A stretch of 64,000 bases of DNA. Origin: Conus ventricosus. Taxonomy: Eukaryota > Mollusca > Gastropoda > Neogastropoda > Conidae. The notes below the pieces were generated by a model. The model ran no database searches and was not told where the DNA came from. It saw only the letters and a program-made list of their open reading frames with translations. Shown here piece by piece: positions 12,512-21,520 of the stretch. Every line of letters starts with the position of its first letter. The first letter of the stretch is position 1. The DNA lies in assembly GCA_018398815.1 (NCBI GenBank), contig CM031610.1:31587985-31651984 (forward strand). Direction: 5' to 3'. A program made the translations under genes and the position numbers.

Positions 12512-13470
12512 CAGCCGCCGTGCGAAGTGGTTAGCGTCGCGGACTTCCGGGTCGGGGGTTCGATTCCCATCAGAGCCATTTGTTTCTGGGATTTTTCTGC
12601 CCCGACCGGTTCCTACCCAGAGTTGAGTTTGCCGCGGGGTTAGTTCTCATGACTGGGACCACACAGTCGAGTTTTATTCACTGAACGGATGCGTCTCTGA
12701 GAGTGTTGCTCAAATGTCCTGACCAACACTGCAGGTGTCTATATCTCGCTGGCTTCGTTGACGCCGGGATACATTATGAGAGTTAGCGTAAAGTACAGCT
12801 CTGTCATGCATTCTCAGACCAGAATGGAAATCCGTGGCATTATGTTCCTCCTCCTCCTCCTCCTCCTCGATCAGTATAAAAACAAAAAGTCTCAAATTCT
12901 GTGGTCCTTCATGCCATACTCTCATGGTAACCTCAGTTTTTGTGTCCTCTCCACGTCTGTGGCCTTGCTTTGATCATCATCATCACCATCATCATCATCT
13001 TCATCATCATCATCATCATCATCATCCGTTGAGCGGCCACAATCATCAGGTTGATTACTCTGCCGCTTTGATTCATAGATTTGATCGCTAGTATCGGCAA
13101 ATCTATGGGGACTGTTGTTGGACGGACGTGGTGGGCGCCCTCCGGAGGGACAGCTCACTCATACCGGCTCCGCGACTAAACCATTATTGTCGTATGGTCC
13201 TGCTGCGTATGTTGGATCAGAACAAGCACCACTGAACACCACTGAAGTGACTCGGCGGCAGTGCGGTGTCCCCTCTGGTGGGTTGTCTCTGACGGCTTGA
13301 CATTGACTCTTCCTGTGGATTGCCGGCGTCGGGTCTGTGGCGGGCCGGGCCGGGCTGCAGCTGTGGCCAGGAAGTGGGGTGGGGTGGGGGGGGGGGGGGG
13401 GCGGAATGAACGGCGTGGGTGTAATGCCACTGTGGTGGCACAAAAGATGGGACAGAAAAAAAACCCAAAA
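12512..13470 (+). mobile_element. tRNA-headed composite repeat, copy 1
   Basis: The head resembles a tRNA promoter: GTGCGAAGTGGTTAGCGTCG (A-box-like) and GGGTTCGATTCCC (B box). The body includes CTGCCCCGACCGG, TGACCAACACTGCAGGTGTC and GACGCCGGGATA, then trinucleotide runs (CTC)n and (ATC)n, then a GTCTCAAATTCTGTGG module (12880-12970), a GGCGGCAGTGCGGTGTC module (13254-13370), a 16-bp G run and an AAGATGGGACAG end. The same order of segments occurs inverted at 36850-37790, so this is one dispersed unit near 1 kb rather than chance neighbours. It has no ORF of its own, so it is probably non-autonomous. Confidence 0.75.
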
Positions 13471-13479
13471 GAAAGACAA

Positions 13480-13769
13480 AAGTGTAGAGTACAGCCGACA
13501 CGAATCGATGAACAACAACAGAAAGTCTCAAAGTCTGTGGCCCTTCAAGCCCTGCTCTCATGGTGATCTCAGTTTCGATGTCTTCTCCGCGTCTGTGGCT
13601 TTGGTCTGATTTCGTCGGAGTTACCGGTATCGGCAAATCCAAGTGACTCGGCAGCAGTGCAGTACGTGTCTCCTCCGGTGGGTTGCCTCTTGACGGCTTG
13701 ACATTGACTGCTCCCTGAAGATTGCCGATGCCGGGGCTGCGGCGGGGCGGACCGGGCTACAGCTGTGGA

Positions 13770-13801
<32 letters not shown>

Positions 13802-13880
13802 TGAGCGGCATGACTGCAATGCCAGCCACTGAGGTACAGAAGATGGGACAAAAAAGAAAAAAAAAAAAAAAGGTTCAGGC
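13480..13880 (+). mobile_element. Composite repeat, partial second copy (3' half)
   Basis: Repeats the 3' half of the unit just upstream: AAAGTCTCAAAGTCTGTGG (13528), CTCTCATGGT, CCGCGTCTGTGGC, then CGGCAGCAGTGCAGTACGTG (13649) and the GACGGCTTGACATTGACT segment, a 31-bp G run and AAGATGGGACAAAAAAG. It is a direct duplicate with a spacing of about 390-650 bp depending on the segment compared. No tRNA-like head is present. Confidence 0.75.
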
Positions 13881-14029
13881 GAGTGTTGGTCATTTTATCC
13901 ACTGAAACTGCTGAGTCGGTTTAGCTTTGCCTGTTAAATTGAGGGACTTTATGTCGAATTACTCGAGAAGAAGAAAAGAAATATCAGGAAGTTCTGTTGG
14001 TGGTCGCGGTAGCTGTGACACTGTTTTAC

Positions 14030-14130
14030 TGCTGCTGCTGCTATTAAACTATTACTACAACTACTACTACTACTACTACTACTATTACTTCTGCTACTAC
14101 TATCACCATTACTACCACCACTACTCGTCG
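14030..14130. repeat. (CTG)n/(TAC)n trinucleotide tract
   Basis: CTGCTGCTGCTG then about ten TAC units and diverged TAC/CAC units. Encodes only low-complexity Tyr or Leu runs. Confidence 0.9.
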
Positions 14131-14309
14131 TCCTCCTTCTGTAGCTGCTGCTCTCGTGTTGCCTCTGCAAGTCTTAACCACTGCAGGTCAGATCCGTTTC
14201 CTTGATGCTATGACCTTCATCGATATCCTCACTGGGTCTTATGGGTTTGTCCAAAGATGATCATTTCTGTTTTCTCAAGGCATCGAGTGGACCTCGTGCC
14301 CCTCTTTCG

Positions 14310-14312
<3 letters not shown>

Positions 14313-14348
<36 letters not shown>

Positions 14349-14361
14349 CGCACGCGCGCGT
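14313..14361. repeat. (GT)n followed by (GC)n
   Basis: About 28 bases of GT units pass directly into CGCGCGCGCGCACGCGCGCG. Alternating purine-pyrimidine throughout; Z-DNA-prone by composition. Confidence 0.9.
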
Positions 14362-14491
14362 GTGATTGACACGGCCGATCGCACACGCTTGTGTATGTTT
14401 GCTTCCCATGTGTACGTGGTTATATCTGTTCTGTCTGTATGTCCCCTTTCCCTGATGGGTTAGCGGTCTGTGGCAGGGCGCTGTGCTCGTG

Positions 14492-14551
14492 CAGCTCGCC
14501 TGTCCCGTTCAGCTCGCCTGTCCCGTTCAGCTCGCCTGTCCCGTTCAGCTC
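14492..14551. repeat. 18-bp tandem repeat, about 3.3 copies
   Basis: CAGCTCGCCTGTCCCGTT at 14492, 14510 and 14528, then CAGCTCG. The copies are identical. Because 18 is a multiple of three the repeat keeps frame (RSARLS... on plus), but no gene context was found. Confidence 0.95.
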
Positions 14552-14869
14552 GAGTTTTTCGGCTGAACATGATGACTGAGCAGAAGACATCGCAGTCACT
14601 AGCTGGTAGTTTTCGATCAGGGCTTTCTGCCATTTTGCGAACTGTAAACTGGTCACCGTTCCGGCTTGTGTGGCATTGGGTGCCGCTCAGACAAAAGTAG
14701 GGTATGGGAGTCTTCGGTTCGATCCCTTCTCTCCCTCAGTTTCAGTGTACTCTGTGTATCTTTTTTTTTTTTTCCAACACGGGCACCATGGTGTGAGTTC
14801 AACCTTTCCTGGATACAGGTGAAGGAATGATTGTCTTGTATTGTCTTTCAGTTACCGTGTTCCTGTTCA

Positions 14870-14880
14870 CAACTCTCTCT

Positions 14881-14953
<73 letters not shown>

Positions 14954-14974
14954 TTCTCTCTTTCTCTCTCTCTT

Positions 14975-15026
<52 letters not shown>

Positions 15027-15034
15027 TCATGTCC
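14870..15034. repeat. (CT)n/(CTTT) pyrimidine tract
   Basis: About 165 bp of CT units with scattered TTT interruptions; a purine-free stretch on the plus strand. The adjacent poly-A/AG stretch at 15045-15065 is separate. Confidence 0.95.
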
Positions 15035-15258
15035 CTGTTTCTGTAAAAAGAAAAAAAAAAAGAAAGGTGGAGGAGGGAGTGGAACACCTTTGTAATGACA
15101 ATGAGATGAAAAGCATTTTACTGGAAACCCTTTTGAATTTCTTGTTCTTGTATTCCGGGATATCATTAAGATGAGATCCCTGCGTTCATTAATTGTAGAC
15201 AAGCTAATGGATAGCGAGTTCATTTGATATCGTTTGATACTACACCTTGTCTTCTTAT

Positions 15259-15263
<5 letters not shown>

Positions 15264-15300
<37 letters not shown>
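15264..15300. repeat. (TG)n microsatellite
   Basis: About 18 perfect TG units followed by GGAAGGTGGGGG. Confidence 0.95.
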
Positions 15301-15301
<1 letters not shown>

Positions 15302-15434
15302 AAGGTGGGGGAGGGTGGTTCGAAGGATGGAAATGGGGATGGGGGTAGTGGCGGGACTGGGGACTATACAGGGGACGTCTATACTCCTGCGACAACGCCT
15401 CCCACTTTCCTTCTTCTTTGCCCCCAACGTCATT

Positions 15435-15660
15435 ACCCTGTTCCCCACTTTCCCTGTCGTGCGTCCCCCACGCATAGCCCTTGGACTACCCCCCCCCCCC
15501 CCCCCCCCCCCGATTCCCCAGCATTCCCCTTCACTTTACTCCACCCCTACCCTGTTCCCTGCTTCCCTGTCGTGTGTCTCCCCCACGCATAGCCCTTGGG
15601 CTACCTCCCCTCCCCCTCCCTGATTCCCCAGTATTCCCTTCGCTTTACTCCACCCCTCCT
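15435..15660. repeat. 114-bp tandem duplication with a poly-C in one copy
   Basis: ACCCTGTTCC at 15435 and 15549, each followed by TTCCCTGTCGTG, CACGCATAGCCCTTGG, then a C-rich stretch, GATTCCCCAG and CTTTACTCCACCC. In copy 1 the C-rich stretch is a pure C run of about 22 bp; in copy 2 it is CTCCCCTCCCCCTCCCT. The homopolymer therefore arose or was smoothed at one defined site. Confidence 0.85.
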
Positions 15661-16250
15661 CGTCCTCCATGCTCATCTCGGAGTTCTCTGTGTCCATGGT
15701 ATCCTCGCTTGTCCCTTCCGTGGTCACACCACTGTCAGGCTGTGGGCGGACCTCAGGCTGCATTCCCGCCGAAAAGAATGGACCGTGCAGTCTCTTAGAG
15801 GGTGAAATACAGTGCGGAGGCTTCTCGCTTAAATCCAAGATTAGAGGTGTGTGTGTGTGTGTGTTTTTAAATTTATTTTATTTTATTTGTATTTTTTTAA
15901 CCGGACTTGTGTTCGAAACAAGGAATGACAATCTAGCGACCTCGACGTACAGACAGGGGTTATTATTATTATTATTATCATTATTATTATTATTAATATT
16001 TATTTGTTTGGTGGTAGGCTTATTTACTTCAAAGAGATTGTTTATGCATCGTACAACTTTGATTCCATTGCTTTAGAATAGTTCTCATGTTGAAACTAAC
16101 AATATCATCCTTATTCCTTCTGTGTTTTGTGTTGTCAGGCCGGCAGTTAGCTGGGATGGGGTGGGGGGTTGGGGGTATGGGCAATTCCTTAAGCGTTGTG
16201 ACAGAACCTTTATCAGTGAATAAAGAAACTGGATCATCGTATACATAAAC
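15661..16250. other. Non-coding; (ATT)n tract inside
   Basis: Holds (GT)n at about 15847-15864, (ATT)n at about 15958-15998 and AATAAA at 16209. No gene recognised. Confidence 0.6.
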
Positions 16251-16255
16251 CTGTA

Positions 16256-16865
16256 GGCGTGTGCCAGATTGAGTCTTTAGGAGTTAATCTTTTGCCGTGA
16301 TTAACCAGAAACAATGAACCTGGTGATAGTTCTGTTGATGCGAAAACAACAACAAACCCCAAACAAAACGAAAACAACAACAAACCCCAAACAAAACGAA
16401 AACAACAACAAACCCCAAACAAAACAACAACAAACCCCAAACAAAACAACAAACCCAAACAAAACAACAACAAATCCCAAACAAAACAACAACAAACCCC
16501 AAACAAAACAACAACAAACCCCAAACAAAACAACAACAAACCCCAAACAAAACAACAACAAACCCCAAACAAAACAACAACAAACCCCAAACAAAACAAC
16601 AACAAACCCCAAACAAAACGAAACAAAACAAACAAAAAAGGTGTTGGGGAGGGGGGGGGGGGGGGGGTAGAAAACAAAATCTCAAGACGAAATGAATCCG
16701 ACCGATCCATTGTATGACAGTCTTCTTGTTTGTGTGTGCAGACCGGGGTCTTTCCACACCGTCCAGGGTCCGACCAGAGCCCAGCCCCCACGTGGAATGA
16801 GGGGAAAAAAGAGCATGGAATGGACGAGGCTGCACTGCTGGCATGAAGCGGGCTGATTTTGATAG
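16256..16865. repeat. Flanking block A of the minisatellite locus
   Basis: Begins GCGTGTGCCAGATTGAG and TTTAGGAGTTAATCTTTTG, includes the 22-bp array, a G run, then GACCGGGGTCTTTCCACACC, CCAGCCCCCACGTGGAATGA and GAAGCGGGCTGATTTTGATA. Block B at 17938-18420 has the same order with few differences, so the blocks are duplicates on either side of the core array. Confidence 0.9.
16345..16628. repeat. 22-bp minisatellite, about 12 copies
   Basis: Unit CAACAACAAACCCCAAACAA plus AA, with early units carrying CGAAAA and two shortened units near 16440-16470. All minus frames stay open because the unit lacks stops there (FVVVLFGVCCCF pattern); not a gene. Confidence 0.95.
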
Positions 16866-17930
16866 CTGTATGTTCATGGAATGTGGATAGACTGATAGCT
16901 GTATGCATGGAGTGTGGATAGACTGATAGCTGTATGCATGGAATGTGGATAGACTGATAGCTGTATGCATGGTGTGTGGATAGACTGATAGCTGTATGCA
17001 TGGAATGTGGATAGACTGATAGCTGTATGTTCATGGAATGTGGATAGACTGATAGCTGTATGCATGGAGTGTGGATAGACTGATAGCTGTATGTTCATGG
17101 AGTGTGGATAGACTGATAGCTGTATGTTCATGGAGTGTGGATAGACTGATAGCTGTATGTTCATGGAGTGTGGATAGACTGATAGCTGTATGCATGGAGT
17201 GTGGATAGAGTGATAGCTGTATGTTCATGGAGTGTGGATAGACTGATAGCTGTATGCATGGAGTGTGAATAGACTGATTGCTGTATGCATGGAGTGTGGA
17301 TAGAGTGATAGCTGTATGTTCATGGAGTGTGGATAGACTGATAGCTGTATGCATGGAGTGTGGATAGACTGATAGCTGTATGTTCATGGAGTGTGGATAG
17401 ACTGATAGCTGTATGCATGGAGTGTGGATAGACTGATAGCTGTATGTTCATGGAGTGTGGATAGACTGATTGCTGTATGCATGGAGTGTGGATAGACTGA
17501 TAGCTGTATGCATGGAGTGTGGATAGACTGATAGCTGTATGTTCATGGAGTGTGGATAGACTGATAGCTGTATGCACGGGGTGTGGATAGACTGATAGCT
17601 GTATGCATGGAGTGTGGATAGACTGATAGCTGTATGTCCATGGAGTGTGGATAGACTGATAGCTGTATGCATGGAGTGTGGATAGACTGATAGCTGTATG
17701 TTCATGGAGTGTGGATAGACTGATAGCTGTATGCACGGGGTGTGGATAGACTGATAGCTGTATGCATGGAGTGTGGATAGACTGATAGCTGTATGCATGG
17801 AGTGTGGATAGACTTATAGCTGTATGCATGGAGTGTGGATAGACCGATAGCTGTATGCATGGGGTGTGGATAGACTGACGGTGCATATGTACTGTGGATA
17901 GACTGATAGCTCTAAGCATGGAGTGTGGAT
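16866..17930. repeat. 31/33-bp minisatellite core array, about 33 copies
   Basis: Unit GGAGTGTGGATAGACTGATA followed by GCTGTATGCAT (31 bp); a second version reads TGTTCAT in place of TGCAT (33 bp). The two types alternate irregularly, for example clustered TTCAT units at 17085-17165. Variants such as CACGG (17574, 17732) and GAATGTGG occur. All minus-strand frames are open for 200-260 residues because no phase of the unit contains a stop; this is not evidence of coding. Confidence 0.97.
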
Positions 17931-17937
17931 AGACAGA

Positions 17938-18425
17938 GGCATGTGCCAGGTTGAGCCTTTAGGAGTTAATCTTTTGTCATGATTGACCAGAAACAGTGAA
18001 CCTGTTAATAGTTCTGTTGAGCCTTTAGGAGTTAATCTTTTGTCATGATTGACCAGAAATAATGAACCTGTTAATAGTTCTGTTGAGCCTTTAGGAGTTA
18101 ATCTTTTGTCATGATTGACCAGAAATAATGAACCTGTTAATAGGTCTGTTGATGCGAAAACAACAATCAAACCCAAAACAAAACCAAGAAAGAGGAGCAG
18201 GGTGGGGTGGGGGTGGGGGGTTGAAAAAAAATCTCAAAACGAAATGAATCCGTCCGATCCATTGTATGACAGACTGTCTTCTTGTTTGTGTGTGCAGACC
18301 GGGGTCTTTCCACACCGTCCATGGTCCGACCAGAGCCCAGCCCCCACGTGGAATGAGGGGAAAAAAGAGCATGGAATGGACGAGGCTGCACTGCTGGCAT
18401 GAAGCGGGCTGATTTTGATAGCTGT
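17938..18425. repeat. Flanking block B of the minisatellite locus
   Basis: Near-copy of 16256-16865. Differences: the segment GAGCCTTTAGGAGTTAATC through AACCTGTTAATAGTTCTGTT is tandemly triplicated here (about 66 bp unit, 17954-18150), while the 22-bp CAACAACAAACCCC array is absent. The G run is replaced by GGGGTGGGGGTGGGG. Confidence 0.92.
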
Positions 18426-18848
18426 ATGTTCATGGAATGTGGATAGACTGATAGCTGTATGCATGGAGTGTGCATAGACTGACTGTGTATATGTATTGTG
18501 GACAGACTGATAGCTGTATGCATGGAGTGTGCATAGACTGACTGTGTATATGTATTGTGGACAGACTGATAGTCAGTGTATATGTATTGTGGACAGACTG
18601 ATAGCTGTATGCATGGAGTGTGGATAGGCAAATGGCTGTGTATTTGGAGTATGGATTGTATAGAGTGGCAGGCTGTGTATGTGAAGTGTGGATAGTCTGA
18701 CAGCAGTGTACGTAGAGTGAGACTGACACAAAGCTGTGTGTGAAGAGTGGACACACCAATAGCTGTGTATAGGGAGTGCGCTTATTCTGATAGCTGTGTA
18801 CATTCGGTTTGGATATACTCGTAGTTGTGTACATGGAGTGTGGCTGGA
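18426..18848. repeat. Diverged minisatellite units
   Basis: Units of the core type mixed with GACTGTGTATATGTATTGTG units (18481, 18541, 18571), giving a second-order repeat of about 60 bp, then increasingly diverged units up to GTACATGGAGTGTGG at 18832-18845. Confidence 0.85.
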
Positions 18849-19636
18849 CTTTTGTTGGCATCCGTCTGTCTCGAGAGACGATGGTGTTGCGCCGTGGATC
18901 ACTCAGTTGTGGAGTTGCTGCCCTGCTGTGGCTGAAAAGCGGCAGACTGTTGCAGCTGCAGCAGGTGTCTCGGTCACGAGTGTCTGTTGGTGCCGACGCA
19001 ATTCATTGTCGTCTGCGGCCCCTCCGTTCTTCCCACTGGGCCTCTCTCCTCTGCTCTGCTTGTTTGACGCGGGCCTTGATGGTGGACTGCCAGCAGACCC
19101 GGTCTTAAGCCGCTGTCTCCAGGTCTACTGGGTTGAGGCTGCCTGCCCTCTGGTCGCGCTTGCATACGCCCTTGTAGCGTAGGGCTGGCTGTCCTGTGGG
19201 TCTGGAGCCTGTAGCCAGCTCGCCGCACAGCTTGTGCTTTGGTATGTGACCATCGTCCATGCGGCTGACATGGGCAAGCCAGCGCTGGCGTCTGTGTCAG
19301 CATGGCGAACATGCTAGGCATCCCTGCCTGGGCCAGGACGTCCGTGTTGGTGTTGCGGTCCTGCCAAGTAATGCCCAGGAGTCTTCTGAGGCAGTGCAGG
19401 TGGAAGGCGTTCACTCTGCGTTCTTGTCAAGAGTGCAGGGTCCATGCTTCGCTTCCGTGTAGAGGAGTGCTCAGCACGCAGGTTTGGTACACTTTCATCT
19501 TGGTGTTTGGCGTTAGCATGGTGTTGGTCCCAGATTCTTTTCGTTAGACGGGCCATCGCTGTCGCTGCCTTGCTGGTCCGCATGTTCAGCTCGGTGTCAA
19601 GAGAGAGGTTGCTAGAGGGGTGGAGCCCAGTCAAAT
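18849..19636 (-). mobile_element. RTE-like LINE C-terminal fragment inside minisatellite locus
   Basis: The minus strand carries broken frames of a non-LTR RT C-terminus: NLSLDTELNMRTSKAATAMA and LTKRIWDQH (19634-19540), then after a frameshift MNAFHLHCLRRLLGITWQDR (19414-19355), VLAQAGMPSMFAML, then weakly RMDDG and YKGVCKRD in other frames. It ends CTCTCGAGACAGACGGATGC at about 18870, the sort of 3' terminus seen in this class. Minisatellite-derived sequence resumes on both sides, so the fragment was inserted into, or trapped within, the array. At least three frame breaks; inactive. Confidence 0.78.
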
Positions 19637-20370
19637 GAGGTGGATGGACTAATAGCTGTCCATATCAGCGTAGATGGTCCAATAGCTGTGTATCCGAAGG
19701 TTGGTGGCTTGATAGCTGTGAACGTGCAATGGGATAGACACAATTAAAGCTGTACACGTGCAGTGTTGATGGACTGATGATTCGCATGGGGTGTGGATGG
19801 GCTAAGTGTAGAGAAAGTGAGCGCTGTGTGCGTGGAGTTTGGATATACTGAGAGCTGCGTGCACGAAGTGGGATAGGCACATCACTCAACATGTGGAAAG
19901 TGGATAGACTGATGACAAAATACGTTGGGTGTGGATAGACTGATAGCTGTGTACGTGTAGTGGAATAAATGGATAGCTGTCTTTTTCGTGGAGTAAGATA
20001 GATTAATTGCTGTGTGCGTGGAATGGGGTAGATTAATAGCTTATACCTTGAAAAGGGTAGACCGATAGCTGTGAATGTGGAATGGGGTACAACTGATAGT
20101 TGATAACCTATAGTGGAATAGACTAATAGCTGTGTAGTGGAGTAACATCTAGACTAAAATATGTGCAGCTGAGTGGGATAGATATAATTACTGTGTACAT
20201 GCAGAGGAACAGGTTGGTAAATGTGGATGTGGGGTTAGATAGACGAATAGATGTGTACGTGAACTGAGAAAGATTGATAACTGTGGATGTGAATTGGGAT
20301 GGGTTAACAGAAGTGTACGTGAAACAGGATAGACTGATGACTGTGTGTGTTGTGTGGGATAAATTAACAC

Positions 20371-20413
<43 letters not shown>

Positions 20414-20812
20414 TAGGATAGATTGATAGCTCTGGACATGGAACAAGACTAATAGATGTGTGAATGCAACAAGTTTGGTACTGTATACAGGAAGTGTAAT
20501 AGACTGAACATTGTGTATGTGGCGTTGAATAGTCTGATATCTATGCACATGCAGTGAGATCGACAAATTCATATCGCACTGGAGCGCACTACAAGTAATA
20601 GCCCTTTATGTAGAGGGCTAATAGACTAATAGCTGTGTGCATGGAGTGTGGATAAACTGATAGCTGTGCATATGTACGTATTGATTGATAGGTGTGTACG
20701 TGGAGTGTAGATAGACAAAGCTGTGTACATAAAAGTGCGGACAGACGGACGGATAGCCGTGTACACGAAGAGTGGATGGATTGACGGCTGTGTACATGGA
20801 ATGTGGGTAGAT
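19637..20812. repeat. Ancient, highly diverged minisatellite units with (GT)n
   Basis: The pattern ATAGCTGTGTAC...GAGTG.GATAGA recurs every 30-45 bp with many substitutions and indels. A (GT)n tract sits at 20372-20410 at the GTGTGTAC position of the unit. Similarity decays with distance from the core array. Confidence 0.75.
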
Positions 20813-21378
20813 GTCACGACCGACCTCTGGAGGTCTGCCCTGACAGGATCGGTCTAGATGGGAGTGAAGGGAGTGACTGACCTCGCACGCCTCGCAAGAA
20901 AGATTACGATACAATACACCATTTATTCACACCAACACACACATAGTCACAAATAAGCATTTTAACACACACAACATGCACAATCACAATTAAGCCTTTC
21001 AACACACACAACATACACATAGTCACAAATAAGCATTTTAACACACACAACATGCACAATAATCATAAATGATCATTTCCGACACGCATTCCTTTCCGTG
21101 CTTCATGTGGTTCCCCCACACCTCTGTCTCTCCAAAGTCCTCTGAGAGAACCGTGTCGACTCGGTGTCTCAAACCGGGTCTGTTCCCGAACAGAGTCTTT
21201 CAATGCCGACACCCCCAACACCCACCCACACCCAAATTGCACGACACAGAGCGAACCACACTGGTGACATGGGCTGTAGGAAGTCCGAGGACGGTGGAGA
21301 ACGCGTCCCGTGGGACGAGGCGTTGTCGCTGAAGGTCCCGGACTGGAGTGGATATAATCAAAAGCCTATTTACTTGAT
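20813..21378. mobile_element. Unidentified insertion within the minisatellite (possibly LTR-derived)
   Basis: Minisatellite sequence breaks at TGTCACGACCGACCTCTGG (20813) and resumes at about 21379 with TGTGGATAGCTGTGCATGTG. TGTCACGACC resembles Gypsy-type LTR ends, and AATAAATGG lies on the minus strand near 20930, but no matching other end or target duplication was found. Inside, 20930-21070 has a diverged repeat of about 40 bp (CACAACATGCACAAT / CACAAATAAGCATTTTAACA). Confidence 0.4.
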
Positions 21379-21520
21379 ATGTGGATAGCTGTGCATGTGG
21401 AGTGGGATAGACCAATAGTTTTGCATGCGAAGTGGATGCGGGGATGGGCTAATCGCCATAGACAATTTCGCACGTGCTGTGTGGGTAGACAGTGGCAGAG
21501 CATGTTGGGAGGGGACATAA
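21379..21520. repeat. Last recognisable minisatellite units
   Basis: TGTGGATAGCTGTGCATGTG, GAGTGGGATAGACCAATAG and similar, then loss of the pattern. Marks the far edge of the locus. Confidence 0.6.

Noticed and set aside
16234..17919. Long minus-strand frames of 199-266 residues in the minisatellite
   Set aside because: All phases of the 31- and 22-bp units lack stops, so every frame is open. No start context, domain or codon pattern supports coding.
16866..17930. CRISPR-like regular repeats
   Set aside because: Units are contiguous with no unique spacers, and the surrounding DNA is animal-like.
20813..21378. Complete solo LTR
   Set aside because: Only one end resembles an LTR terminus; no matching second end and no short target duplication could be found, so it was listed only as an unidentified insertion.
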